In this document: in pieces, positions 1-10,957 of the stretch
Layout: every line of letters starts with the position of its first letter
Numbering within the stretch: position 1 is the stretch's first letter
Assembly: GCA_027257055.1 (NCBI GenBank)
Contig: JAPVLO010000384.1
Coordinates: forward strand, 1,054,001 to 1,118,000
Length of the DNA stretch: 64,000 nucleotides
Direction: 5' to 3'
Source of the DNA: Cephalopachus bancanus
Lineage: Eukaryota > Chordata > Mammalia > Primates > Tarsiidae
Made by a program: the position numbers and the translations under genes
The notes under the pieces: model-generated
Database searches by the model: none
What the model saw: the letters and a program-made list of their open reading frames with translations, nothing else
Told to the model about the DNA's origin: nothing

Positions 1-60
1 AACTACGTCTTATTGCTATTTGGGGACACCAAAGCTCCTGGCATTCTGCTCTAGGGTTCT

Positions 61-300
61 TTGTTTTTTAATTAAAAATTCATTTTTAGTTGATATTAAT
101 TGTATATGTTTATTGTGTACAACATGATGTTTTGAAGTATAGATACATTGTGGAAAGGCTAAATTGAGCTAATTAACATATGTTACCTCTCATACTTTTT
201 TTTTTTTGTGGAGAGAACACTAAAAATCTACTGTTAGGATTTTTCCAGAATACAATATATTGTTATTAGCTATATATAGTCACCATGTTGTATAATACAT
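61..300 (-). mobile_element. Old L1 (L1M-type) 3' UTR fragment
   Basis: AT-rich sequence matching the reverse complement of the old L1M 3' UTR: a TTATTGTGTACAACATGATG block, then AGCTAATTAACATATGTTACC, then TATAGTCACCATGTTGTA. A second copy of the same segment lies at 2556-3060. There is no coding content. The family call is from memory. Confidence 0.7.
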
Positions 301-307
301 GACCTGC

Positions 308-597
308 TTTTTATTTTTTGAGTTGAAGTCTCACTCTGTTGCCCAGGCTGGAGTGCAGTGGCATGTTCACGGCCACCCCAGCATAGACCTGCTGGGCTCC
401 GGTGATCCTTCCACCTCATTCTTCCAAGTAGCCGGAACTACAGGCGTGCTCTACTACACCCGGCTAATTTTTGATTTATTGCAGAGATGAGGGCTCGCCA
501 AGTTGCCTGTGCTGGTCTTGAATCCACGGGCTCATGCGATTCACTAGCCTCGGCCTCCCAAAGTGCTGGGATGACAGGCTGAGCCACCAAGCCTGGT
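308..597 (-). mobile_element. Alu, lineage-specific form
   Basis: Full dimeric Alu read on the minus strand, from the T-run at about 314 to GAGCCACCAAGCCTGG. It shows the marks that define the dominant Alu of this window (called 'form T' below): antisense TTGATTTATTG in the middle linker, TTCCAAGTAGC with GGAACTACAGG, GGGCTCCGGTGATCC, and GACAGGCTGAGCCACC. About 10-15% diverged from the best copies. The short frame across it is an Alu antisense translation, not a gene. Confidence 0.9.
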
Positions 598-1398
598 CTG
601 CAGTTTTTAATAACTGTTGATTAATTGAAAATTAGATTAGTTAACTTTCAAGCAGTAACTCAAATACAAGTAAGCAAAAACTTTGAAACAAGTCGAATTT
701 CAAAGGATTAAATATAATACACATGTATATTACATAAATTATTATATAATACACATGGTATTATAGCACATGTAGATTGCATTTTTTAGAGTGAAATATG
801 AGAATTTTGATATGCTGTTATAGGGTATATTCATTTATCATCGTCTTAACTCACAAATGTTATATGCAAGGCATTGTAATGAGACTTCAAACTGTTTCAA
901 AACAGGGTTCTTAAAGAAATAAAAAAAAATAAATAAAAAACCAAAGAACAAAAAACTGGGGGGTTCTTGTTCTCATATAGAACAAGGCAGATTATGCAAA
1001 TCCTTACTGAGTTTTCCGTTTATAATCCGACCTTGCTGAATTCTCTCCAGTGATGGAGCAGTTTTCTGATCTTTATGATTGAAAGAGTTTAACGAAAACA
1101 GCTTCTTATTTGGTTGCACAGATTAATGTTCTAGTGGTGCAACAGGAAGGGGTGGTAGAGATGGGGGCAAGTACCATCAGTTTGCTTTAAACCACAGAAG
1201 CTCAATGCTATAGCATGATGTCTTAAAGATAATGTCAAATCTCTAAGGAGAAAATGGGGAAAAATGTTTTTTTCCTCCTTGGAAGCAGGAGTCCATTTCT
1301 GCATTTCTCTAGGGTGAGCAGTTGCATTTGGTCTAGGGCAGCATGAAATATCAGTACCTTCTATTGTCACTGACTAGAGAGAGCAATGACATGCGTTC
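598..1398. other. No gene seen; unassigned sequence
   Basis: AT-rich sequence with an A-rich patch near 915-945 and no repeat family I recognise. A canonical octamer ATGCAAAT lies at 994-1001, with no supporting context. The minus-strand frame at 1131-1370 (79 codons) shows no domain or splice signals. Confidence 0.4.
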
Positions 1399-1411
1399 AA
1401 AGTTCCATCTT

Positions 1412-1737
1412 GGGTCAGGTATGGTGACTCATGCCTATAATTCTAGTGCTTTGGAAGGCTTGAGTGGAAGGATCACTTGAGGCCAGGGGTTTGAGACCAG
1501 ACCGGGCAACACAGCAAGACACCGTCTCTACAAAAATTTAAAAAAAAACCTATCACCGCCAACAAACCAAAGCCAAAACATCAGCTGGGCTTGGTGGCGC
1601 ATGCCTGTGGTGCCAGCTACTTGCAAGGTTGAGGTGGGGGGTGCTTGAGTCCAGGAGGTCAAGGCTGCAGTGAGCAATGACCGCGCCACTGCACTTCAGT
1701 CTCAGTGACAGAGTGAGACCCTGTTTTAAAAAAAGTG
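1412..1737 (+). mobile_element. AluJ-like, old dimeric Alu
   Basis: Both monomers are present, with an unusually long middle A-rich linker (about 1536-1580, A-rich with CAAACCAAAGCC). Unlike form T it keeps CTCATGCCTATAATTC, TCACTTGAGGCCAGG and GTGAGCAATGA, so it is the older AluJ type. A target-site duplication is visible: AAGTTCCATCTTGG on the left (from about 1400) and AAGTGCCATCTTGG on the right (from about 1733). Confidence 0.85.
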
Positions 1738-1774
1738 CCATCTTGGTTAATCAACACTGCTGCCGGGTCTTTTG

Positions 1775-2215
1775 CAGCAGCCTCCTAATTGATCTCCCTG
1801 TCTCTCTTCTCAGTGCATTTAGATCCATTCTTCATACATCAGCTAAATACTCGTAAAGGGAGTAAATACTGCATAATTGTTTTGCTTTTCTCTTGCATGT
1901 AGGTAGCAGCATCTCAGCAGACGTCTGAAGCCCTGGCTGCTTAGCTGGGTTTGTCTCTGCCACTCTCTCACGAGGCACGCTCCAGAGATCCTAACCTGCT
2001 TATATGTCCAAGCACAGCAACCTGTTATATGCTGCAATGCTTTAGAATATTCTCGTCTCTCTAGACGACCTGACATTTCCCCCTTCTTCTGTGGAAGGTA
2101 TTTCATAACACTGCTTGTAGGTTCAATGTCAATTCAATTTTTCCTGAAAGTATTGCTCAAGTGTTACCTCTTTTCAGAAGCCTTCCTGATATGCACATGC
2201 CAATGTGATCACTCC
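1775..2215 (+). mobile_element. L2-like LINE 3' region, diverged
   Basis: CAGCCTCCTAATTGATCTCCCTGTCTC opens in L2 style, and the end near 2145-2195 (TGCTCAAGTGTTACCTCTTTTCAG, AAGCCTTCCTGAT) resembles the L2 consensus segment TCAAATGTCACCTCC, AGAGGCCTTCCCTGA. The middle is poorly conserved. An L2 masking run would confirm or reject this. Confidence 0.5.
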
Positions 2216-2555
2216 TGGCTCTCTACTTATATGTTTCTTTTAAAAAAATAAAATCAAATAAATCATGGCCAATGTCATATTGCATTTCTATGCTGTGAGA
2301 AATCTGAGGACTGGAATTGCTTTGGCCTTCTGATGAGAGTGGCGGTGGGGTGGTTATCTAATAGAAAGACTCTATGGAGATTAATTGGTCTGTATTGAAT
2401 GTGAAAGAATTCTGGGCTGCAAGATTTTAAGGGGTTTGGGTTGAATAGATGAGAAAACAGGGGTCCAGAGAGGCAGAAGACCAGTTACAACATTTTTTTT
2501 GAGGGGTGTAGATTTAGCTACTTCATCGTTTGTGATAAATTTATTCAATCTTTAA
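2216..2555. other. No gene seen; unassigned sequence
   Basis: Contains a short MIR-like phrase near 2446-2480 (GATGAGAAAACAGG, GTCCAGAGAGG), too short to claim. No open frame of interest. Confidence 0.3.
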
Positions 2556-3060
2556 ATTTGTTTATTATTTATTTTTAAATTTAAAAAACTGACTTAAAAT
2601 TGTATATAGTTATTGTGTACAATAGGATGTTTCAAAATATATATGCATCTTGAAATGGCTAAACCAAGCTAATTAACATATGTATTACTTGAGAACTCCT
2701 AAAATCTACTCCTAGCATTTTTAAAGAATGCAGTATATGGTCACCAAATATAGTCGCCTTGTTGTACAATAGGTCTCTTAAACTTGTTCCTCCTATCTAA
2801 CTAAAGTTTTATGTTGTCCTTTGGCTAACATCTCCTCCCGGCAACGCCCACCTCCCACCACCCCAAACACACCACTCCAGCCCCTGGTCACCACCATCCT
2901 GCTCTCTGCTTCTAAGAGACCTACTTTCTTAAATTCCACGGGTGAGTGCGATGATGTGATATTTGTCTTTTTTTTGTGTCTGGCTTATTTCATGTAATAT
3001 GATGACCTCTAGGACGATTCATGTTTTCACGAGTGACAAGAATGTGTTTACCACACGTTC
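2556..3060 (-). mobile_element. Old L1 (L1M-type) 3' region
   Basis: Same 3' UTR segment as at 61-300 (TTATTGTGTACAATAGGATG, AGCTAATTAACATATG, TATAGTCGCCTTGTTGTAC). It extends further, through a C-rich portion at 2830-2890, to TGGCTTATTTCATGTAATATGA at about 2982-3003, which matches the reverse complement of the L1 ORF2 3' end and 3' UTR. Confidence 0.75.
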
Positions 3061-3637
3061 TCTGTCCTCTCATCTGTGTGATCTGTTTTAAGTTGCATGA
3101 CTTTCCTGCCGTCCCTGAATAATGGTATAAGGAAGTGACCCAAACACATGCTCATAGGCGTGGCTGACTGTTAAACCGAAAAATTGGATTCCACAAAGAC
3201 TACATGGTAGATAATCAAAGGTCGAGCATTCAAACATGACTGTGGACCAATTGAGAGAGATTTCACTGGACAAATACTGGTGCAACACCTGCAGGGTGCA
3301 GGCACTTTGAGACATGCTGGAGATGCAGAGGCGAGGACCTTGACCATGGCCTCTGCATTTCAGAGTGTGCTGAAAAGTGGGAATTTCAGAAGGCGAATAG
3401 GAACCTGTGATGCCCAGGAAGGGAGCTGGCACGTGGGAGGGGCAGGTTTTCATAAGACAGAAGCATAGGTGAAAGTGTCTCATGCAGACTTGAGGCGGGA
3501 AGTGGGGAGGCTTCCTGAGGAAATAAACCCAAAGATACCATCAGGTGAAACTTGGGGGTGTAGCACAGGAAAGTGATAGAAACGCATGTCTCCCTCACCA
3601 CACTGTGTCATAAATATTTGTTTAAATTTCTAGCTGG
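3061..3637. other. No gene seen; unassigned sequence
   Basis: Less AT-rich than its surroundings. Open frames overlap on both strands (3088-3483 minus, 131 codons; 3280-3468 plus, 62 codons), but they have no recognisable domain, no plausible splice sites tied to frame, and no codon bias I can see. I treat them as chance frames. Confidence 0.35.
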
Positions 3638-3938
3638 TCTGGGCTCAGTGGCTCAGCCTGTCATCCCAGCACTTTGGGAGACCAAGGCAAGTGGATTGCC
3701 TGAGCCTGCGGGTTTGATACCAGCCCGGAAAACTTGGCGAGACCTCGTCTCTACAATAAACCAAAAATTAGCTGGGCATGGGGGCATGCACCTGTTAGTT
3801 CCAGCTACTTGGAAGGCTGAGGTGGAAGGATCACCTGAACCCAGCAGGTTGATGCTGGGGTGGCCGTGAGTGTGCCATGACACCCCAGCCTGAGCAATGG
3901 AGTGACTCCAAATCAAAAACAACAAACAAACAAACAAA
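3638..3938 (+). mobile_element. Alu form T with clear target-site duplication
   Basis: Sense orientation, with CTCAGTGGCTCAGCCTGTCATCC near the 5' end and ACAATAAACCAAAAATTAGC between the monomers. The tail is (CAAA)n. The flanking duplication is AAATTTCTAGCTGG (3624-3637) and AAATGTCTAGCTGG (3939-3952), one mismatch. Confidence 0.92.
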
Positions 3939-3952
3939 AAATGTCTAGCTGG

Positions 3953-4793
3953 CATGCATTCTGTTGGAGAAATTATTTTTAAGGTTTAGTATATGCTGGT
4001 GTCTTGTTCTAGGTGAATATCATTTGTAGTGTAAGGAAACAGTAAATAGACTTGTAGCACTCAAAGGCAGTCCGTAGACAGCTATCAGCCATACTTTGCA
4101 TCTCCCTTCAAAACAATTTTCAGAGCATGCTTTTCCTTCAGGAATATTTATACAAGTTGTAAATTGCCATTTAAATGAGAAGAATACTAATTGATTTTTC
4201 CCCCTTTCCTGCCGCAGAACATTAAGGGTAACATAGAGGAAAGGGGTTAGTTACCGTCATGACCATTTGCTATGTGAAATTGATATGAAAAGAGTGACCG
4301 TGCAACACTCAGAATGAAATTTCCATCTTTTTCCCTGGTGAGTTTCTTATCTCTTACACATATAAAAATAATAAACTGACATTAATTTTAATACTTGTCG
4401 TATTTCAGCTATCAACTGTGCTAACATATCTTTTATTATTCTATTAATACAATAAATGATTCATTGGCCAAGATTTCTGCTGATGCATTTTATATGAAAA
4501 AAGCAAAAAGTGAAATTTGGAAAAGAACGGTCAGGCCCAGCTTCGGAAGGGATGTGAAGAGGCAGTTTGTGTAGGTCTAGCTTTCTGTGATCTGTTTCTC
4601 TCTCACTCTGATTAGCTGGGGTGTCTCTCTCCCCAGCCAATATGTTATTAGCTACAACATTTTTGCAAGAAAGTCGTGTTTGATCTATTTTAGTTATTGT
4701 TGTTAAATTATGCTTGCGACAGCTAGTTGTCAAGTTTGTGATAATACAAACTACACTGTTATTTATTTCCATGTATACGTATATTTATTTATG
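3953..4793. other. No gene seen; unassigned sequence
   Basis: Mostly unique-looking. A pyrimidine tract followed by CAG at about 4198-4218 resembles a splice acceptor, but the following frame stops within about 11 codons. The 103-codon minus frame at 4461-4772 has no recognisable features. Confidence 0.35.
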
Positions 4794-5080
4794 TTTTTTT
4801 GAGTCAGAGTCTCACTCTGTTGCCCATGCTGGAAGACAGTGGCACGTTCACAGCTCACTACAGTCTCAACTTCCTGGGCTCAGGTGATCCTTCTGCCTCA
4901 GCTTCCTGAGTAGCTGGGACTATAGGTGTGCACCACCATGCTTGGCTAGTTTTTATTTTTTGTAGAGATGAGGTCTTGCTGTGTTGTCCAGGTTGGTTTC
5001 AAATTCTGGAATTCAGGCAATTCTCCTGCCTTGGACTTCCAAAGTGCTGGCATTACAGGTATAAGCCACTGCACCTGGCC
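4794..5080 (-). mobile_element. AluJ-like
   Basis: Antisense Alu with AGTCAGAGTCTCACTCTG, CAGCTCACTACAGTCTCAACTTCC, TTTGTAGAGATGAGGTCTTGC and a GCACCTGGCC end. It has the old Alu spelling and lacks the form T marks. Confidence 0.88.
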
Positions 5081-5462
5081 TACAAACTACATTTTAAAAC
5101 TGTCTTAGCCTTGGTGTGTACTCTTAAAGAAATGAAGAAAGCTCTATTACCAGTTTTTCTTATGCCCTCAACTTGAAGGTCAAGTTTTCCCTGCAGTCTG
5201 TTTTCCATGTCCACTTTACCATTATAGGTGATTAATGAGACGGCAGCCTAGATCTGCGTACAGATGCTGTTATGGAAAAGAGAGAGGAGAAAGTTCTGGA
5301 TGATTGCTGGCTTGTAGAAGAGGCTTATTCCGGACCTGTGGTCTCTTCTGCTTTTTTCAGCACTTGAAAGTGTGACTGCTCTGTAGTGTTGAGGCCCTTC
5401 ATAAAAGAAAAATTTTAACACTGAATTTTTATATTTCTCTCTTAAAGAGTGCTAATATATAT
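5081..5462. other. No gene seen; unassigned sequence
   Basis: Unique-looking segment between two Alus. Nothing recognised. Confidence 0.3.
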
Positions 5463-5742
5463 GTATTTTTTGAGTTGGGGTCTCACTTTGTCACCCAAGC
5501 TGGAGTGCGGTGGCACATTCATGGTCACCGCAGCCTCAACCTGCGGTCCTTCTGCCTCAGCCTTCCAAGTAGCTGGAACTACGGGCACATGCCACCATGC
5601 CTGGCTAACTTTTTTGATTTATTGTAGATATGAGGTCTCGCCAAGTTGCCCAGGTTGGTCTTGAACCCATGGGCTCAGGCAATCCTCTCATGTTCACCTC
5701 CCAAAGAGCTGGGATTATAGGCTTGAACCATCTCATCCGACC
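5463..5742 (-). mobile_element. Alu form T, diverged
   Basis: Antisense, from TTTTTTGAGTTGGGG to CATCCGACC. It carries TTTGATTTATTG and CGCCAAGTTGCCCAGG. It has lost part of the right monomer: CAACCTGCGGTCCTTCTGCC skips the usual GGGCTCCGGCGA stretch. Confidence 0.88.
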
Positions 5743-6400
5743 AACATACATATTTAAGAGGTTACTTTATTAAGCATAATTCACCTGGGAAGTAAGTTGA
5801 TGGCAAGAATGCAATGCGTTTTGGCTTTTCTCCAAATGTCAGTTTCCCTTCTCTTCATTCTAAAAATTTAGTAGGGGGCAAATATCCCTTGCTTTAGGAT
5901 TGATTGCAAAGTTGCAAAGCTCTAGTTGGAGCAGTGAGTGTGCTTGTGAAATATTCCAGAGAATAACCCTCAGTGTGAGAGATGAGAAGCAGCAGTTAAT
6001 CTCACTGGATGCCTTGGGTACCAAAAGAGGATTAATTTTTATTTCCCCAAGCTACTGATTGTGTGGGGGGAAAAAGTTATGAGCCCAGGATAAAATTTAG
6101 AGGTATTTTTATTCACTCTCCATCTAACTTCTCTCTTAGAAAATCCAGTCATTCCAGTTATCTGGGGACCATTTTGACTTCTTTTTTTGGGCATGGCTCT
6201 GGGAAGGTGGAGGAGCTTCCCTTTCCTGAGGACCTAGGTGGTTCCCCCCACCCCACATACCCCCGACACCTGTGGGACCCAGAGCAAAAGTACAGATTTC
6301 TCTGGGTCCCACACATACCATGTGGCTGACCAAGATTATTTAAATAAAATTGGTCTTTAATTTTAAATTAAAAAAATTTTAAATCAAATTAAAAAAACAT
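5743..6400. other. No gene seen; unassigned sequence
   Basis: Includes overlapping frames at 6063-6329 (plus, 88 codons) and 6136-6333 (minus, 65 codons) over a locally GC-richer patch. Neither shows a domain or conserved signal. An AT-rich AAATTAAAAAAATTT run (6355-6400) leads into the next Alu. Confidence 0.35.
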
Positions 6401-6735
6401 TTTTTTTTGAATAGGAGTCTCTTACTCTGTCTCCCAGGCTGAAGTGCCATGGCATGCTCCCGGCCACCCCAGCATCGACCTGCTGGGCTCAGGTGATCCT
6501 TCTGCCTTAGCCTTCTAAGTAGCTGGAACTACAGGCGTGTGCTACTATGCCCGGCATCATTTTATCCTATCCTATCCTATCATATCTCATCTCATCTTAT
6601 CTTACCCCATCTTATCTTATCTTATCGTAGAGATTAGGTCTTGCCATGTTGCCTGGGCTGGTCTCAAACCCGTGGGCTCAGGCAATCCACCCAACTCGGC
6701 CTCCCAAAGTGCTGGGATGACAGGTTGAGCCACCA
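6401..6735 (-). mobile_element. Alu form T with an expanded middle linker
   Basis: Antisense Alu whose A-rich inter-monomer linker is replaced by a pentanucleotide microsatellite (see 6561-6626). Right monomer is 6401-6555 and left monomer 6627-6735; the left monomer begins directly after the array (GTAGAGATTAGGTCTTGCC). Confidence 0.9.
6561..6626 (+). repeat. Degenerate (ATCCT/ATCTT)n microsatellite inside an Alu linker
   Basis: About 13 units of period 5, running from ATCCT through ATCTC to ATCTT. It lies exactly where the poly-T side of the Alu linker should be. Confidence 0.9.
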
Positions 6736-7004
6736 GCTCCCACGTTCTTAAATCTAATAATCATATAGTTCTCTAGTATTTTACAGAGCTTATGGAGATT
6801 AAGCAAAACTCTTTTTCCATAAATCATGTAACGATTACAACCAACATAGTGATGAGTATTGATGAGTGGATTCAAATTATCTTCGTTTGGCATGTGAATG
6901 AAAAGGAAAATATGGAAATATTGACATTAGAGTCTGAGACAAGAATGTGAGTGCAGGCAGTTTTATTTGAGAGGTGATCTCAAAGAACATTGCTAAGCAG
7001 GTTT

Positions 7005-7943
7005 AGGGGTTAATTGTGTATGTCAACCTGACTGGGCAAGGGGTGCCCAGGTAGCTGGTAAAATACTTCTGGGGATGTCCGTGAGGGTGTTTGTGAAATG
7101 GATTAGTATTTGAACCAATAGGCTGAGTAACAAAAGAGCATCTCCACCAATATGAGTGGGCACCATCCAGTCTGCAGAAGGCCTGAAAAGAACGAAAATG
7201 CAAATGTACTTCCTGTTTCAGGGGAGACATCCGTCTTCTCGGGGGTGGACACTCTTGGATCTGGAGCTTTTGGACTTAAATAGGAATTTACATCGTTGTA
7301 TTCCCTCTAATCTCTACCCTCCCACCCCGTGCCTGGCTCAGGCCTGCGGACTGCGACTGAATTACACCACCCGCTTTACTGGCCCTCCAGTTTGCAGATG
7401 GCAGTGAGTGAGATTTCTTAGCATCCGTAATAATGTAAGCCAATTCTTATAATACATCTCTCTCTGCCTCTGTCTCTCTCTCTGTGTCTCCATATGTCTG
7501 TCTGTCTGTCTATCATATCTATCTGTGTATCATATCTATCATACCTATCATCTGTCTATCCTATCTATCTAGTCTGTCTATCATCTATCATATTTATCTA
7601 TCATCTATCTATCCTATCATCTCTATATCTATCTATCATCACATCTATCTATCATCTTTATCTATCTGTCTATCTATCATCTCTATCATTTATCTATCAA
7701 TCTATCCTATCTGTCATCTATCCATCATATCTATCATCTCTCTATCTCTCTCTCTATCTTCTCTATCATCTATCTATCATTCTATCCTATCTCTCTCTCT
7801 CTCTCTATCTGTCATCTCTATCCATCTGTTTGTCTGTATGTCTATCTATCATCTCTATCATCTATCTATCATTCTATCTATCATCTATCTATCAATCTAT
7901 CCTATCATCTCTATCATCTCTATCATCTCTCTATCATCTCTAA

Positions 7944-7983
<40 letters not shown>

Positions 7984-8228
7984 ATCTATCTATCATCCCT
8001 ATCTATTTATCTATCTTCTCTATCTATCATTCTATCTTATCGCTCTATCTATTTATCATTCTGTCCTATCTATCTATCTATCATATCTATCATCTCTATC
8101 TATCATCTCTCTATCTATCAATCTTCTCTATCATCTCTATCTATTTTTGTCTGTCTATCATCTCTATCATCTATCTATCATTCTATCTTATCTTTCTATC
8201 CATCTATCTACCATCTATCACTGTATCA

Positions 8229-8262
<34 letters not shown>

Positions 8263-8335
8263 CCTGTATCTATCTATCTCTCATCTGTCTATCTTCCATG
8301 TTCTGTTTTCAAGGAGAACCCTGACTAGTACAGAA
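7005..8335 (+). mobile_element. Ancient mammalian repeat hosting the TATC array
   Basis: The left part (7005-7450: GGTTAATTGTGTATGTCAAC, CTGACTGGGCAAGGGGTGCC, GAAGGCCTGAAAAGAACG, AAGCCAATTCTTATAATA) and the right part (8290-8335: TTCTGTTTTCAAGGAGAACC, CTGACTAGTACAGAAG) match the two ends of a familiar placental repeat. That repeat normally has a short simple repeat just before its TTCTCTGGAGAACCCTGACTAATACA end. I cannot name the family with confidence. Confidence 0.65.
7459..8290 (+). repeat. Large (TATC)n / (GATA)n tetranucleotide array
   Basis: About 830 bp dominated by TATC units with TGTC, CATC and TCTC variants. There are two near-perfect runs (about 7949-7982 and 8228-8262). Blocks such as ATCATCTATCTATCATTCTATC recur, giving a loose higher-order pattern. 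Being period 4 with few stops, it reads open for 301 codons as Ser/Ile/Tyr/Leu repeats, which is an artefact. Confidence 0.97.
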
Positions 8336-9641
8336 GGGAAGGAAACCAATAAGTGTGTTAGTAAGCAGACTGCTATTGTGGGAAAATAGAGCTTAATGCC
8401 AAAGGAGGCCTCCTGGTTCTGTGTAAGACATACCTGGGTTGTCCCATCACAGGGACAAGCCAGCCTGGGGAATTTGACTACCAACTCGTGTCCATCACTG
8501 ATTAAGAGCTGTCCTGAAGGCACTGATTTCCCGACATTTTCAACCTGTTCACTGAAACAAGTGTCTTCAGTCCTAGATAACCTCCAAGCAGGGTTACAGG
8601 AGCTTGCTATAAGAAACTCTTGGCCTGTACAAGAATGGCAAAAGCTAAGGAATATGGGTGGAGATATGAAAATGTAAAAGTTGTGTAGAAGTTGGAATAG
8701 ATGATGCCACCAAGATATTAGCATATTAGCACGTTCTTCCTGTGCTTGGTAGGGTTTGGGCTGTTTAACATACATAAGTCAACTTCATAAGATTCAGAAA
8801 AAACAATAATGAGTTTTAGAAAGCGAAAATAGATTCTTTTTTCAGATCAATCTACCTGAATTGACTCTTGTGACAGTGTCATTCACTGTCGGACATATCT
8901 GCTGTTCAACATCAGCAGCGATAAAAAATAAGTCAGTGAGTCTATGCATAAAAAGAAAAAAACAGAATTTTGAACAGCAGTTGCTTTATTTTATGAGGCT
9001 CATTTCTTTATTTTTCAAAGTCTGGATTTTCTGTGAAAAACTAATTATTGATTACGTGCCAAAGGAGGTCAAATTATGCATTTTGAATGCCATGTTCTTG
9101 GTTGTGGAAAAGTTATGGTGATGTTTCAGCTCAAACAGTATTATTTTTGAGAGAGATACAATTTCAATGGCAGAATACAGTTTCCACTACTTAGGGCAAA
9201 GTTTTGGCATTTCCTTTTGTACTACAGAGGTCTGAGTATGGTTATGAAAAGGGCAAATCTGCATGATGAAATCCAGCAGTGCCATTAAAATGCTGCAAGT
9301 CTGCTAAATGGTTAGTTACCTTTCCCTGTTGAGCTTTTCTAATAAAAAATTTCAAAGAAAATTATAAAGATGATCAAAAACATAGAAAAGATGAACTGCT
9401 GGGGAAAAAGCAAAAGAACAGACATTATTTGGCCTTAAGACTAAAGGTCATTTTTGTAATTGTCTCCAAGTATTTGCACAGCATTTACCCAAAATATAAT
9501 ATTTCACATACGTATCTTCACTAAGAAAGATCAAAGCAAAGATGACCTGAAATTGTGGTATAAAAAAGAACTTAAAAAATAAAAACCTTAAAACTCAAAA
9601 AAGTGCAGTAAAAAAAACTTAAAAATTGTAATAATCAGCTG
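8336..9641. other. No gene seen; unassigned sequence
   Basis: Frames at 8281-8775 (minus, 164 codons, partly over the microsatellite) and 8396-8677 (plus, 93 codons) overlap each other and carry no recognisable domain. A-rich stretches lie near 8940-8960 and 9560-9640. No repeat family recognised. Confidence 0.35.
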
Positions 9642-9934
9642 GGCTCGGTAGCTCAGCCTGTAATCCCACGCCTTTGGGAGGCTGAGGTGAGTGGATTGAC
9701 TGAGCCTGCGGGTTTGAGACCCGCCTGGGCAGGCGGGACCTCACCTCTATAAAAAAAAACAAAAACAAAAAAACAGGGCGTGGTAGGGCGTGCCTGTAAT
9801 TCCGGCTACTTGGAAGGCTGAGGCCGAAGGATCGCTGGAGCCCATCAGGTCAAGGCTGCAGTGGCCAGAAGCGGCCACTGCACTCCAGCCTGGGCGACAG
9901 AGTGAGACTCCAACTCAAAAAAAGAAAAAAGAAA
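9642..9934 (+). mobile_element. Alu form T with long exact target-site duplication
   Basis: Sense Alu with GGTAGCTCAGCCTGTAATCC and the T-arm-like GCGGGTTTGAGACCCGC. A 21-bp identical duplication (begins AAAAATTGTAATAATC, ends CAGCTG) flanks it at 9621-9641 and 9935-9955, which points to a fairly recent insertion. The poly-A tail carries G interruptions. Confidence 0.95.
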
Positions 9935-10669
9935 AAAAATTGTAATAATCAGCTGAGGAAAGCTTTGAATCTTCTACTGAGGGCTTTAAAATATAGTAGA
10001 GAACTACATCTGATACTATCTCAGGAAGAGGAACAAAAGGAATGACTTCTTATGATTCCTCTCATATTTGTGACTCTTAAAATCCATCTGGCCATTTTTA
10101 ATCTGAGCAATCATTTCAGTATCTACACTGCATGCTTCAGTAAAACTTTCCCTGTATATGTCTAGTAATTTTATTTTGTTTCATTTTCATTTTTAAGATT
10201 TTAGATTATTTCAAAATAATTTTGAATTGATAGATAAGTTGTGAAGAGTACACAGTTCCATATGCTCCACATCTAGTCTTCCGTATTGGGAAACTTACAT
10301 TTGTATGTATATTACATTCCATCAGTATGGTCCATTTGTCCCAACTAATGAAACAATATTGACACATTATTATTGATGATAATAAGAATCCATATTTTGT
10401 TCAGATTTTCTTATTTTTCAGGATCCCATCCTGGATACCATATTAGGTTTAGACATTATGTTTTCTTAGATGCTTCTTGGTTTTGTCCGAGGCTCAGACT
10501 TTTTTGGTGACTTTATAATTTGGGAAAGTACTAGTCAGGCATTTTGTAGAACATAATTAAAGAATTTAAAATATGACTCATGAAAGAAAAGGAAAAATGG
10601 ACACATACAATTTTGTCTCAAGACTAAGATCCTTTAGTCCTTTAGACTGTCATCAGGAATTTGTCTAAT

Positions 10670-10957
10670 TTTTTTTTTTTTGAGTTGGAGTCTCTCTGTC
10701 GCTCAGACTGGAGTGCAGTGGCACGCTCCCAGCCATCGCAGCCTTGACCTACTGGGCTTAGCCGATCCTTCCACCTCAACCTTCCAAGTAGCTGGAACTA
10801 CAGGTGCACGCTACCACACCTGGCTAATTTTTGATTTATTGTAGAGATGGGTTCTAGCCAAGTTTCCCGGGTGGGGCTTGAACCCGCAGACTCAGGCAAT
10901 CCACTTGCCTAGGCCTCCCAAAGTGCTGGGATTACAGGTTGAACCACCGAGCCTGGC
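10670..10957 (-). mobile_element. Alu form T
   Basis: Antisense full-length copy. Target duplication TTGTCTAATTTTT at about 10661-10673 and again from 10959, so the boundaries are secure to a few bases. Confidence 0.92.

Noticed and set aside
3088..3483. 131-codon minus-strand frame
   Set aside because: No recognised domain, overlapping frames on the opposite strand, and no splice or promoter evidence; length is within chance for 64 kb.
4190..4255. Splice-acceptor-like pyrimidine tract with CAG
   Set aside because: The following sequence meets a stop within about 11 codons in the frame read, and no donor or coding bias follows.
7459..8290. Possible CRISPR-like array because of regular repeats
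   Set aside because: There are no constant repeats separated by unique spacers, only a degenerate tetranucleotide; the DNA is mammalian.
7484..8389. 301-codon open frame rich in Ser, Ile, Tyr and Leu
   Set aside because: It is the translation of the TATC microsatellite. Period-4 DNA cycles through a 4-residue repeat and stays open without selection.
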